Source: Amoebophrya sp. A120 (Eukaryota; Sar; Dinophyceae; Syndiniales; Amoebophryaceae). From it: a DNA stretch of 64,000 nt. The notes beneath the pieces were generated by a model that saw nothing but the letters and a program-made list of their open reading frames with translations, made no database searches and was not told the DNA's origin. The stretch's first letter is position 1, and the number at the start of each line of letters is the position of its first letter. The stretch is from contig CAJINV010000013.1 of assembly GCA_905178155.1 (NCBI GenBank), positions 1,140,392-1,204,391 of the forward strand, written 5' to 3'. The position numbers and the translations under genes are program-made. Shown in pieces: positions 9,588 through 19,695 of this stretch.

Positions 9588-11526
9588 TCCGGAAACCTCA
9601 ACCAACAACTCCCGCGACCTCCAGCCTCAACTCCCGAAACCTCCCGACCAAAACCTCCGACCTCCGGGCCCCGTGGTCCCCGAAACCTCCGACCTCCGGG
9701 CCCCGTGGTCCCCGAAACCTCCGACCTCCGGGCCCCGCGGTCCCCGAAACCTCCGACCTCCGGGCCCCGTGGTCCCCGAAACCTCCGACCTCCGGGCCCC
9801 GTGGTCCCCGAAACCTCCGGCCTCCGGGTCCCGCGGTCCCCGAAACCTCCGGCCTCCGGGTCCCGCGGTCCCCGAAACCTCCGACCTCCACGTCCCGCGG
9901 TCCCCGAAACCTCCGACCTCCGGGGCCCGGGTTCCCCGGAAACTCCGACCTCCGGGTCCCGGGTTCCCCGGAACCTCCGACCTCCGGGTCCCGGGGCCCC
10001 CGAGACCTCGCTCCGACCTCCGGGTCCCGCGGTCCCCGAAACCTCCGACCTCCGGGTCCCGCGGTCCCCGAAACCTCCGACCTCCGGATCCCGGGCGGGG
10101 TCCCCGAAACCTCCGACCTCCGGGTCCCGGGGTCCCCAAAACCTCCGACCTCCGGGTCCCGGGGTCCCCGAAACCTCCGACCTTCGGGTCCCGGGGTCCC
10201 CGAAGCTTCCGACCTGCGGGCCCCGCGGTCCCCGAAACCTCCGAACTCCGGGCCCCGCGGTCCCCGAACCCTCCAAACTCCGGGCCCCCGAAAGCTCCGA
10301 CCTCCGGGTCCCGGGGTCCCCGAAACCTCCGACCTTCGTGTCCCGGGGTCCCCGAAGCCCCCGACCTCCGGGCCCCGCGGTCCCCGAAACCCCCGACCTT
10401 CGGGTCCCGGGGTCCCCGAAACCCCCGACCTTCGGGTCCCGGGGTCCCCGAAACCTCCGGGCCCCGCGGTCCCCGAAACCTCCGAACTCCGGTGCCCCGA
10501 AACCTCCGACCTCCGGGTCCCGGGGCCCCCGAAGCCCCCGACCTCCGGGTCCCGCGGCCCCCGAAACCTCCGACCTTCGGGTCTCGGGGTCCCCGAAACC
10601 TCCGACCTTCGGGTCTCGGGGTCCCCGAAACCTCCGACCTCCGGGCCCCGCGGTCCCCGAAACCTCCGACCTCCGGGCCCCGCGGTCCCCGAAACCTCCG
10701 AACCCCGGGCCCCGCGGTCCCCGAAAGCTCCGAACTCCGGGTCCCGGGGTCTCCGAAACCTCCAAGCCTGCGACCTCCGGGCCCCGCGGTCCCCGAAACC
10801 TCCGGGTCCCGGGGTCCCCGAAACCCCCGACCTCCGGGTCCCGCGGTCCCCGAAACCTCCGGCCTCCGGGCAACGCGGTCCCCGAAACCTCCGACCTCCG
10901 GGTCCCGCGGTCCCCGAAACCCCCGACCTCCGGGTCCCGCGGTCCCCGAAACCTCCGACCTCCGGGTCCCGGGGTCCCCGAAACCCCCGACCTCCGGGTC
11001 CCGCGGTCCCCGAAACCTCCGACCTCCGGGTCCCGGGGTCCCCGAAACCTCCGACCTTCGGGTCCCGCGGTCCCCGAAACCTCCGACCTCCGGGTCCCAC
11101 GGTCCCCGAAACCTCCGACCTCCGGGTCCCGCGGTCCCCGAAACCTCCGACCTCCGGGTCCCGGGGTCCCCGAAACCTCCGGGGCCCCGAAGCCTCCGGG
11201 TCCCGGTTTCCCCGCAACCTCGCTCCGGCCTTCGGGCCCCGCGGTCCCCGAAACCTCCGACCCCCGGGTCCCGGGGTCCTCGAAACCTCCGACCTCCGGG
11301 CCCCACGGTCCCCGAAGCCTCCGACCTCCGGATCCCGCGGTCCCCGAAACGTCCGACCTCCGGGCCCCGGGGTCCCCGAAACCTCCGACCCCCGGGTCCC
11401 CCGGTCCCCGAAGCCTCCGACCCCCGGGTCCCCGGAACCTCCGACCCCCGGGCTCCCCGAAACCTCCGACCTCCGGGTCCCGCGGTCCCCGGAACCTCCC
11501 TCCGACCCCCGGGCCCCGCGGTCCCC
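9588..11526. repeat. 32-base GC-rich minisatellite, left arm
   Basis: About 60 copies of a 32-base unit containing CCGAAACCTCCGACCTCCGG and GGTCCC(G/C)CGG, with many single-base variants. Period 32 is not a multiple of 3, so each frame cycles through all three phases and reads as a 32-residue Pro/Ser/Arg or Gly/Arg repeat over 96 bases. Stop-free frames exist on both strands. The array is interrupted by the retrotransposon and resumes at 20336. Confidence 0.92.
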
Positions 11527-12166
11527 TGTGCCGTGCGGCACAGGTTTCTCTGCTTCCCGAGAACCCCAGTTCTGCCGCCTGGAGCTCATACCATGCGGCT
11601 TCGGGATGCTGGTGTTCTCCGCTTCCCGAGAGCCCCAGTTTTGCCGCCTGGAGCTCGTGCCATGCGGCTTCGGGCTTCTGGTGTCGTTTTCCCGGTGTTC
11701 CGACTGACAGCAAAGCAGAAGGAACAAGACGCACCTCGGTAGGCTGGCCTACCGTCGTGCTCGCTTTTCCATTCGTGTCGACACTGAGGTTTCGCAGCTC
11801 GGTAGGCTGGCCTACCGTCTTGCTGGTGTGTTCGTTCGTGAAACAGAAGTTTGAAGTTGTTCGGAAGTTCTGTTGCAAACTCGAGAGAGAGTCAAACAAG
11901 AAAAGCTGTTTATTTGTTTGTTTTCCGAATGCCCCAGATTTGCCGTGGAAGGCCGTACCATGCGGCTTCAGGTTGCTGATGATGGAACTCATGAAATGAA
12001 CCAAACACCTGTTTAGGATTTCGCTACACCTATTTCGTGAATTCTCCACCACGTTGGAGACAAGAACCACTACAAAACAGCCTTCAAGACGCTGCCAGAG
12101 CAGCTCCTTTTGCAATCTAGTTTGTTCGTGTTCCATATCCAAATGGCCATCGTTTGCACCAATACA
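11527..12166 (+). repeat. 5' LTR (640 bases)
   Basis: Begins with a palindrome, TGTGCCGTGCGGCACA, and ends AATACA. Inside are a 69-base direct duplication (starts 11552 and 11621, each with GCTTCCCGAGA and CCATGCGGCTTCGGG) and two copies of the palindrome CGGTAGGCTGGCCTACCG at 11737-11754 and 11800-11817, 63 bases apart. These are candidate binding sites or hairpins for transcription control. Confidence 0.95.
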
Positions 12167-12167
12167 A

Positions 12168-12185
12168 CTGGGGGCTCGTTCTCAA
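12168..12185 (+). promoter_or_regulatory. Candidate primer-binding site
   Basis: TGGGGGCTCGTTCTCAAC starts two bases after the LTR. TGG is the complement of a tRNA CCA end, and the first 11 bases equal the well-known tRNA-Pro site of murine retroviruses, but the remaining bases diverge, so the primer tRNA is not certain. Confidence 0.55.
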
Positions 12186-12198
12186 CATTCCGCACAGC

Positions 12199-13050
12199 AT
12201 GCAGCCAACTGCGGACGACTTTCATCTTCTGAGTGGCCTAGCGGAGGGAACCACGAACACCCGCGAGAAGACCTCCTGCGCGCGTAGTAATCTCCTCTTC
12301 GCGCTGACTGAACTACAGCAGGACACCTTCGGAGCAGTGCAAAGAACCTTCGCCACCCTCACAACAGAAAAGGACCAGCCCGGCCGCGACTTGCACAGGC
12401 GCGTGCAGCTGCAGTCGGCCTTTAGAAAAGTCAACACCAACAGCGACAAACGCTACGCCGAGTTTCTCACGGAGCTGGTGAATCAGCTGCCGCAGGAGAT
12501 CCCCCAGGACTCCCGGAATTCCTACCACAAGATCATCGGCAGTTGGCCGAGTCTTTCTAAGGAAAGCCGGAATAAGTTGCGCGCGGGCCAGAAGCTTTCG
12601 CAGGTCATTTCCGACCAGCGCAGGGCCGAGCTCTGGCGTACGCAGACTTTTCACGGGGTGGAGGAGGACGTCGATCTTTCGACATATCCAACCGGCGCGA
12701 ACGCACACGCACAGGCCGGCGTTTTTCGCCACAGGAAAGTCCCGATTGGTAGCGGGTTCGTGCCGGCGTCCACGGTGCACGAGATTCAGACGACCAAGTT
12801 TGGGGCGACGTTCACCTGTGTCACCACCACCGGGGAAAAACGTATTTACAGCTTTTGCAACTTCTCAGATACTGCCTTTGAGCTCGTTCCGCATGAAAGA
12901 ATAACCGCCGAACGTCTCGCGTTTTTCGACTGGTTTTTGCGTGCGGCGGAGGCGCATCGCTGGTTGCTCAACCACACACCTCTGCCGGAGGAGCGCAGCT
13001 GGCGCTGCGCTTTCGTCTACTCGTCTATCGTTTGCTTTGCTCCCACCTAG
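12199..13050 (+). CDS. Retrotransposon first ORF, unknown function
   Basis: The ATG at 12199 lies 33 bases beyond the LTR and is the first one in the frame outside the LTR (MQPTADDFHLLSGLAEG). About 283 residues, no zinc knuckle or protease motif. Residues 20-130 look helical and could be a matrix-like Gag part; the C-terminal half is beta-rich. The next ORF lies in a different frame and begins 35 bases downstream, although that frame is open from 12941, so frameshifting or reinitiation could couple them. Confidence 0.7.
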   Translation: MQPTADDFHLLSGLAEGTTNTREKTSCARSNLLFALTELQQDTFGAVQRTFATLTTEKDQPGRDLHRRVQLQSAFRKVNTNSDKRYAEFLTELVNQLPQEIPQDSRNSYHKIIGSWPSLSKESRNKLRAGQKLSQVISDQRRAELWRTQTFHGVEEDVDLSTYPTGANAHAQAGVFRHRKVPIGSGFVPASTVHEIQTTKFGATFTCVTTTGEKRIYSFCNFSDTAFELVPHERITAERLAFFDWFLRAAEAHRWLLNHTPLPEERSWRCAFVYSSIVCFAPT

Positions 13051-13084
13051 CAGCGTTGCTGCTGCTAACCCGACCGAGCACACC

Positions 13085-16000
13085 ATGTCGCGCGTGGTGT
13101 GGACCCAGGGTTTCGTAACCTGGAGCGAGGAGGTCGGCGAGATCATCTACCTGGACCGCACAAACAGCCGAGCCGTCAAGGTTTTCGCGCAGGAAACCTC
13201 CGACTTGGTTAACTTCCACTGCGAGGTGGAGGACGAGGACGGCCACGCCCGTCGCTACAACATCCACCTGCTGAACGTGAAGGAGCTGGGCCTCGTCGCC
13301 GGCTCCCGCCGTGCATTGCTGCCCGGGCAGTGCGCCGCTGTGCTCGATGCCTGTTCCGCTTTCGGCATCGACTTGGAAGTTACGCCGGACGCAGACACCC
13401 CGGCTGCGCCCACAAGTTTTACACATCCCGCCGCAGACGCGGGCACCAACAAGCCCTCCTTCGGGTTTGGGCGTTCTGCCAGCAAGACCGCTTCCTCGAA
13501 GACAACTACCTCCGCCGCGTCGGAGTCCGACCAAGAGCAGAAGCTTCTCGAGAAACGAATCCAGCAGGTGAAGACACTGCAGCAGCACAAGATCACTTTC
13601 GCAACCCCGGACGAGTACGCCGCGCAGATGAAGAAGTTCCGCCAGGACTGTGTCGACAACAACCTGACCGACCCCAAGGCGTTCACTCGCACCCTGCGGG
13701 CCTGCGCCGCTCCGAAGACGACGGCGGAGCAGCTTCTCGACGAGTTCATAACCACCATTGGCACGGACACGCTGTATGGCGACGGCAACGCTCTGGACGA
13801 GGACCAGTGGCACGACATCCGCGAGACACTTCTCAACAGCTACCTGCCCGACGGCATCGGCTGGGGTCACGACAAGCGGCCGCAGAAGGCAATGTCGGCG
13901 TTCCGGAGTTTGTCGGCGACGGCGCAAACCTTTTCCAGCGTCGAGCAGTGGGACAAGTTCATGTACCAGTTCAAGGACCTCCGGCAGAAGATGCACGACG
14001 CCGGAGTGCAGAAGGACGAGTTGCGGGAGATGAGCGACCTGATCGACAAGCTTCCGGGGGAGATCCAGCAGTGGCTGGAGCGTCTGCCGGAAGGATCGGA
14101 GCCCACGTGCATCGAAGAACGTAATGTCGACCTGCTCCGTATCGTCGACCCCACCAACCCGCTGTGTGCTCCGGACGCGCCGAAGCAGCGGTCTCTCGTC
14201 GCCGCCATGCGCAAGTGGATCTCGTCGGGAAAGTTGCCCAAGGTGACGCTCGCGATCGACAACCGACGACCGCCCGACCGGGCAGGACCGGGGCAGCAGG
14301 GGTGGCGTGGAGCACCCGGTGGCGGGCCACCGGGCGGCTCGCGGGCGCAGAACACGATCAAGGACGAAGACCGTATTCCCGCTGGACTACTTCCCCCAGG
14401 TACGGAGACCTTCCCCGCGACCATCAAGGCCAGCACCGGCAAGCAGTGGTCGCTCCCGACGGGTCCGGTGTTGGACTGCAAGCGGTGTAAGGGCCGCCAC
14501 CCGAAGGTGAAAGGCGCGGACACGGACTTCTGCCCGAACGTCAACAGCGACGATCCGGGTGCCCTTGTGCGTTCCGGAACCAAGTGCAACTTCGTCTATG
14601 CGGACGGGACCAAGTGCGATGGCGGGGGCCACGTAAAGATCCACCACTATGGACCGGGGGCGGCGCGGCGGCGTCGCTCTACCACTCTGGCGACCGATCG
14701 CGGCATTTGCCCGGAGGCTGGGGACGAGGACGGGTTGCCGGAGCAGCTGACCATCACGCCGGAGGACATTGAGCGCGGCGTGATCAGCGCGGAAACCTTC
14801 TTCACCGCGTCGACCACCGAAGGCCAGCCCGGTGGCTTTCGCCAGCTGATCGAAGACGGAGCAGCCGTTGCCGAGTTTGCTGAGGCCGACTTTGAGCAGG
14901 AATCCTGGCACGGGGTCGCTGGCGACCTCGCCCAGGAGCTCTTGCACGGACCACCAGCACCCCTTCCCGAGGTTGGGGGCGGGGATCTCGCGTCCACGTT
15001 CAACCTCCAGTCCGCGTTCGTTTTTCTCACCAGCAAGAAGGACACTTTGGAGACGACTGTGAAGGTCGGCGGCTCCTACCTTGCCCTCAAGGAGGACACC
15101 TGCTCCGCGACGAACATCATGGATGAGGCCGGGTACGAGGAGCTGAAGAACAACCCCCACACCGCGAGCGCCTGCGTGTCGGAGTTCGTCGGCCCGGAAG
15201 TGGAGTTCATCTCCTACGACCAAGAGCATATCCCCAAAACCTCCAACCGGTACGCGATCGTCGACGTCGATCGGGTGTGCGAAAGTGGCAACACCGTGAA
15301 GCGCCGCTACGCATTCCTCCTGCTGGCGGGGTTGAGTTTCTTCTTTCTCCTTGGGTGGCCGACTTTGGAAAGTGAAGGGGCGCAGCCGTGCTACCAAACC
15401 ACGGGCCCGCAGCGCAGTGAACACGTCGGCACCTACTACCAGAGCCTCGACGTGTACACGCCCCGGGACCTCCTCCACGTCCTGCAGGACGACAGCGACC
15501 AGTACCACCACGGCGACCATGTGTTGCACAACAACCCGAAGCAAGTGTTCTCCATCGCGCGGAAGCAGGAGAAGGCGAAGTGGTATGGGGATCTCGAGGC
15601 CCTTGACAAGGCCATCAAGGAGGAGGACGACGCCCGGGCGGCACTACGGAAGGTCAAACCCGGTTCCAAGGAGCACCAAGGCATTCTCTTGCAGGACGCC
15701 AGAGAGAAGTACGCGTGGCTTCCGCCGAAAGCGCGCGACCGGTTTGAAAATTTCTTGAAGAAGTACGCGGCCGCCTTGCACGTTCCGGGCATACCCTTCT
15801 CCACGCGACCAATGAAGGGCCAGCCCATCGAGATCGACCCGGACCTTTTGCGCAAGTACGAGCGGCAGCTGTGCTCCCGGAAGAGCTTTCAGTATTCCGA
15901 GTTCGACCGTCGTCGCCTGGCGGCGCACCTGCGCTGGGCGGTTGAGGATGGTCACCTTTACAAGCGCTCCACCCCGTCCAAGTACAGCAACTGCCCGTTT

Positions 16001-16402
16001 GTCACGGACAGCAATGTCGCCAAGGGGGTGCTTGGCCGCCCCGTGTACGACTACCGCGCTCCGAACCGCGTCACGCGAAGGCTGGCCTACGCGCAGCCGC
16101 GGGTCGACAACTTCCTGCGGACGGCAGCAAAGTACCGCCTTCATTCAATGGGGGACGCATACAAGGGCTTCATGCAACTACAGCTACCGGAGGAGGTGGC
16201 CGAGTTGTACACCATCCAGCTTGCGCGGGATCAGTTCACACCAACTACGATCGGCTTCGGGGCCGAGGGTTCGCCGCAAATTTTCCAAAACGAGATAGAC
16301 CAGACGCTGTCCACGCAAGCGAACAGCCAGGCCTACATCGACGACGTCCACATAGGGTCCGGCTCCTCCACGAAGACCGGTCCGCTCACTGAGCAGGACT
16401 AA
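13085..16402 (+). CDS. Gag-Pol-type polyprotein, N-terminal part, ends at in-frame TAA inside reverse transcriptase
   Basis: From ATG 13085 (MSRVVWTQG). A capsid-like helical region covers about 13560-14250 (EQWDKFMYQFKDLRQKM, WLERLPEGS). Cysteine-rich metal-binding-like segments follow (CKRCKGRHPK; KCDGGGHVKIHH). A protease-like motif at about 15090-15150 reads LKEDTCSATN, that is D-T-C-S where D-T/S-G is expected. The N-terminal part of reverse transcriptase has VYDYRAPN, PRVDNFL, then YIDD at 16334-16345, so the polymerase Asp pair is intact. The frame stops with TAA at 16400-16402 and resumes at once in the same frame, so the thumb, connection, RNase H and integrase lie in the next entry. 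This is either a nonsense mutation in this copy or a programmed readthrough. Confidence 0.85.
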   Translation: MSRVVWTQGFVTWSEEVGEIIYLDRTNSRAVKVFAQETSDLVNFHCEVEDEDGHARRYNIHLLNVKELGLVAGSRRALLPGQCAAVLDACSAFGIDLEVTPDADTPAAPTSFTHPAADAGTNKPSFGFGRSASKTASSKTTTSAASESDQEQKLLEKRIQQVKTLQQHKITFATPDEYAAQMKKFRQDCVDNNLTDPKAFTRTLRACAAPKTTAEQLLDEFITTIGTDTLYGDGNALDEDQWHDIRETLLNSYLPDGIGWGHDKRPQKAMSAFRSLSATAQTFSSVEQWDKFMYQFKDLRQKMHDAGVQKDELREMSDLIDKLPGEIQQWLERLPEGSEPTCIEERNVDLLRIVDPTNPLCAPDAPKQRSLVAAMRKWISSGKLPKVTLAIDNRRPPDRAGPGQQGWRGAPGGGPPGGSRAQNTIKDEDRIPAGLLPPGTETFPATIKASTGKQWSLPTGPVLDCKRCKGRHPKVKGADTDFCPNVNSDDPGALVRSGTKCNFVYADGTKCDGGGHVKIHHYGPGAARRRRSTTLATDRGICPEAGDEDGLPEQLTITPEDIERGVISAETFFTASTTEGQPGGFRQLIEDGAAVAEFAEADFEQESWHGVAGDLAQELLHGPPAPLPEVGGGDLASTFNLQSAFVFLTSKKDTLETTVKVGGSYLALKEDTCSATNIMDEAGYEELKNNPHTASACVSEFVGPEVEFISYDQEHIPKTSNRYAIVDVDRVCESGNTVKRRYAFLLLAGLSFFFLLGWPTLESEGAQPCYQTTGPQRSEHVGTYYQSLDVYTPRDLLHVLQDDSDQYHHGDHVLHNNPKQVFSIARKQEKAKWYGDLEALDKAIKEEDDARAALRKVKPGSKEHQGILLQDAREKYAWLPPKARDRFENFLKKYAAALHVPGIPFSTRPMKGQPIEIDPDLLRKYERQLCSRKSFQYSEFDRRRLAAHLRWAVEDGHLYKRSTPSKYSNCPFVTDSNVAKGVLGRPVYDYRAPNRVTRRLAYAQPRVDNFLRTAAKYRLHSMGDAYKGFMQLQLPEEVAELYTIQLARDQFTPTTIGFGAEGSPQIFQNEIDQTLSTQANSQAYIDDVHIGSGSSTKTGPLTEQD

Positions 16403-19400
16403 CTTGACCACATCGACGAGCTTGAGAAGTCCTTCGAACTTTTGCTCCGGGACGGCTGGTTGCTTAAGTGGTCCAAGTGCGACTTCTTCCAGGAAGAACC
16501 CAAGATCCTCGGCTTCCAGGTCTCGCGGGGAGGTGTTCACGTGTGTGGGCCCCGTTTTGACGAGCTCGCAAACCTCCCGGAACCGCAGACGGCCAGTGAT
16601 GTGAATTCCGCCCGGTGCCTCGCTGTTTGGCTCAGTGAGTACTACCCGTGCTTCTCCCACTGTATCGCGCCGCTCAACCGGTTCGGAACCAAAAAGGCGA
16701 CGATCCAGGACTTCCGCAACGACCCAGACGCGCAGGCAGCCTGGAAGTACTTGAAGACCTGTCTCGCGAAGGTTGTGTTTGAGCTGCCAGACGACGACGG
16801 CGAGTATGTTCTGTATTCGGACGCCTCCGACATCGCCTACGGCTATGTCCTCACCCAGCACTATCCTGGCACCGACCGCCGGCCTAAGCTCATCAAGGCG
16901 GGGTCCCGCTGCTTCCGCGCGGCGGAGGTTTTTTGGACTACCGGCGAGAAGGAAATGAACGGCATCAAGGAGGGCATTGAGGACTGCGCTCTGTGCGTTG
17001 GTGGGCGTGACTGCCTCGTGCTTACGGACCACAAGAACCACGTTGGCAAGGTTGAGACGGAGTTGAACCATACGCGCGTCATCAAGAAGACGATCCGCTG
17101 GTGCATCGACATCGAGGCCCACACCAACTTCCGTCGGTCGTACATACCCGGGGGCGAGAATTCCCTCGCGGATCTGCTCTCCCGGCGCGACTGGGTAACC
17201 GACCCGCAGTACGAGATCCTCCAGGAGGTCTCCAAAGCTTCCCGGCCGGTGCGTAACATCATCCGGGACCTTTACGGGGTTACGCTTTCCAAAGAGTTAG
17301 AAGAGCGCATTGACAACTTCGGGGAACAGTATCTACGACACAAAAAGGCGAAGCGGGCTGCTCCCGCTTCCGCCGCGCCCAAGCCGGCGGCGAAGTTTTC
17401 GAAGGCCACCTACCACACGACCCGGCGAACGACCGCCGCGTTGCTCGCGACCAGCATCGCGAACGCGGTAGCACTACCGGGGGCCCCACGTTTGCCAACG
17501 TTTCCGCAGGTCCACCCGAAGCACTGCTTCTACGTGCGGGCGGAGGATCGTGCAAAGTATCAGGACGTGCGGGTCCTGTCGGATCTCACAGACGCCGACA
17601 TCTACAGCTGCCGGATCGACACCGCGAAACGCCTCTACCAGTTTGTGTTCACTAACGAGGTGGAGACGACCCTGGGAAAGCGCAAGCGCCTCTCCTTTCC
17701 GTACAGTCTAGGAGAGCCACGCGCTGCCCGCCACCTCATGCGCATCCTGCACGGCCGCACAAACGTAACGAAGGCGACTGCGAGTGCGCAGCGCTTAATC
17801 GACCGCGCGGACCAGCAGACCCCAAACATGGTCTGGTACACGGACGACTACGACAGCTTTGCCGACCTTGTTGAGCCGGCAGGACAGCGCAACAACCACG
17901 ACGAGGGCCCGCTGCTCGCGGGTGAGCAGCCGGCCGCGGAGGCAGTTCCTGGCGCGCCTCTGCTCGCGGGCGAGCAGTCGCGCCCGGCCATGCTTCCCGC
18001 CGAGGGGGCAGAGCCGCATACAGAAACACCAAGCCACGCGGGCGAGCAGGAGGACCCCAGGCCGCTGCTCGCGGGCGAGCAGCCGGTCGTGGAGGCAGCA
18101 GGCAGCGAAGCGGGCGACGACACAGCTCCAGCTCCACCCGAAAGCGAAATCCTGGAGCCACTTCCAACCACGCCGGAGTTTTGGGCTGCTCCGCAGCCGC
18201 CGGTGTCGGTGGAAGCGTTGGCTACGGCGACGGCCCTGTACGCGGAGTCCGCTACAGGCCGCCGTCTGGTCAAAAGCAAGAAGCTGGAGCCCTGTGTCGT
18301 CGACGGACACACCCTGCTGGTTGTCTCCGTCTTTAACGATTTGAAGCAGACTTTCGAGCAGAAGGTCTTCCTGCCTCCCGCCGTTCAACAGCAAGTCATA
18401 GCATCCGTGCACACCAATCCTGGCCCCGCCGTGCACCGGGGTCGCGAGGCTACCGTCAACCAGCTCCGTAAGCACTTCTGGTTTCCGGGGATGTTCCGCA
18501 TGGTGTCAAGAGTTATCCGCCGCTGCCACATCTGCAAAGTCAGCAAGCCCGGTTTCGCCATGCAGGGGGACCCGCGCTCCACGCCTGCGCTTTTCCCCAT
18601 GCAGACCATCCAAGTGGACTTCGTCGGACCTATCCACCCGCCGTCCCGGTGTGAGGCCACCGGCCGCTCCTTTTCGTACGTGCTGACCATCATCGACCTC
18701 CTCAGTCACTGGCCCTGGTTTGTCCCGACAAGCACTTGCGAGGCGCGCGAATGTGCTACCTACATCTCCGAGCATCTCATCTGGGATTTCGGTACCCCCC
18801 TGGTGGTTCGGTCCGACAATGGCAGCCATTTCACCGCCGAAATTGTTCGGCTAGTCGCTGACGCGCTTGGGGTCGAGTGGGTCTACGGGAGCGCCTACCG
18901 GCCGCAGTCGCAGGCCGTCGTCGAGCGTTGTCACGTGGATCTCAACGCCTATCTACGCGCATTTCTGGCGCCGTCTCTCGCTTCCCGCGCGCCCTCCTGG
19001 CATCGTCTTCTCGGTCCGGCGCAGTGGGCAGCCCGTACTACTCCTTCCTCCGCGCTGGCGGGCGTTTCCCCCTACGAGTTCCTCTTCGGCTGGAGTCCGC
19101 CGTCCGTCTACAGCTCCCTGCGGCTGCCTGATGTTTCCTCCCAGCCGAAGACCAGCCTGGAGCGCGTTTGGGTGGACCGGCTTCACGACATGCACGCCAT
19201 CTACACGGAGGTCGTCTCGGCTTTGGTCGACAAACAGGAGCAGCAGACGTGGGAACATGGTCGCGCGCCGGCCGTTCCCGCTGGGTCTCTCGTTCTCACC
19301 AAGGCACACCCGCCCAGCAGCTCCATCTCGGGAAGGCTGCACCCCCTCGCAGATGGGCCGTTTCGTGTGGTTTCCGACCTCGGGCAAGCGCTCGTCGTCG

Positions 19401-19666
19401 CTACCCCGAACGGCAATAAAAAAGTAAACAAAAGACACATCATTCCCATCGAATCCAACGACAACTCTACAACAGGCGAGCAGGTGAAGTACACCATTCC
19501 GCGGCCGGTTTCCCGACCCCCACCTGCGGACATGTCCACATTCCCCGACGCACGCGCGGTTGCGGTTCCCGCTGTCCCAGCAGACACAGTTGCTTCCTCG
19601 TCTTCCTCCACTTCCAAACACAACCATGAGGAGGCAGGCACCCAGGGAAGCAGTGGCGAGCAGTAG
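16403..19666 (+). CDS. Pol C-terminal part: RT thumb/connection, RNase H, integrase
   Basis: Same frame as the preceding ORF, separated only by TAA. It opens with the RT thumb (LLKWSKCDFF, ILGFQVSR). RNase H is recognised by LYSDASDIAYGYVL and LTDHKNHV. A linker at 17900-18110 carries repeated LLAGEQ motifs. The integrase zinc domain (HxxxH...CHICK, about 18410-18540) is followed by the catalytic core with VDFVGP, SDNGSHF and VVERCH; the second Asp and the Glu are 35 residues apart, the D,D35E spacing. A GPF-type C-terminal module (ADGPFRVVSDLG...HIIPI) ends near 19450, followed by a low-complexity tail. The stop lies 30 bases before the 3' LTR. Confidence 0.88.
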   Translation, partial: LDHIDELEKSFELLLRDGWLLKWSKCDFFQEEPKILGFQVSRGGVHVCGPRFDELANLPEPQTASDVNSARCLAVWLSEYYPCFSHCIAPLNRFGTKKATIQDFRNDPDAQAAWKYLKTCLAKVVFELPDDDGEYVLYSDASDIAYGYVLTQHYPGTDRRPKLIKAGSRCFRAAEVFWTTGEKEMNGIKEGIEDCALCVGGRDCLVLTDHKNHVGKVETELNHTRVIKKTIRWCIDIEAHTNFRRSYIPGGENSLADLLSRRDWVTDPQYEILQEVSKASRPVRNIIRDLYGVTLSKELEERIDNFGEQYLRHKKAKRAAPASAAPKPAAKFSKATYHTTRRTTAALLATSIANAVALPGAPRLPTFPQVHPKHCFYVRAEDRAKYQDVRVLSDLTDADIYSCRIDTAKRLYQFVFTNEVETTLGKRKRLSFPYSLGEPRAARHLMRILHGRTNVTKATASAQRLIDRADQQTPNMVWYTDDYDSFADLVEPAGQRNNHDEGPLLAGEQPAAEAVPGAPLLAGEQSRPAMLPAEGAEPHTETPSHAGEQEDPRPLLAGEQPVVEAAGSEAGDDTAPAPPESEILEPLPTTPEFWAAPQPPVSVEALATATALYAESATGRRLVKSKKLEPCVVDGHTLLVVSVFNDLKQTFEQKVFLPPAVQQQVIASVHTNPGPAVHRGREATVNQLRKHFWFPGMFRMVSRVIRRCHICKVSKPGFAMQGDPRSTPALFPMQTIQVDFVGPIHPPSRCEATGRSFSYVLTIIDLLSHWPWFVPTSTCEARECATYISEHLIWDFGTPLVVRSDNGSHFTAEIVRLVADALGVEWVYGSAYRPQSQAVVERCHVDLNAYLRAFLAPSLASRAPSWHRLLGPAQWAARTTPSSALAGVSPYEFLFGWSPPSVYSSLRLPDVSSQPKTSLERVWVDRLHDMHAIYTEVVSALVDKQEQQTWEHGRAPAVPAGSLVLTKAHPPSSSISGRLHPLADGPFRVVSDLGQALVVATPNGNKKVNKRHIIPIESNDNSTTGEQVKYTIPRPVSRPPPADMSTFPDARAVAVPAVPADTVASSSSSTSKHNHEEAGTQGSSGEQ

Positions 19667-19695
19667 TCATGGCGCTGTCAGTCGTGGAGGCAGGT

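Noticed and set aside
9428-12142. Minus-strand open frame of 904 codons, and overlapping plus-strand frames of 690-830 codons, over the minisatellite
   Set aside because: They consist of the 32-base tandem repeat read through in several frames at once and run into the LTR. Nothing favours one frame and there is no start context.
14387-15544. Antisense frame of 385 codons inside the retrotransposon polyprotein
   Set aside because: A shadow of the GC-rich coding sequence; the plus strand carries recognisable Gag, protease and RT motifs.
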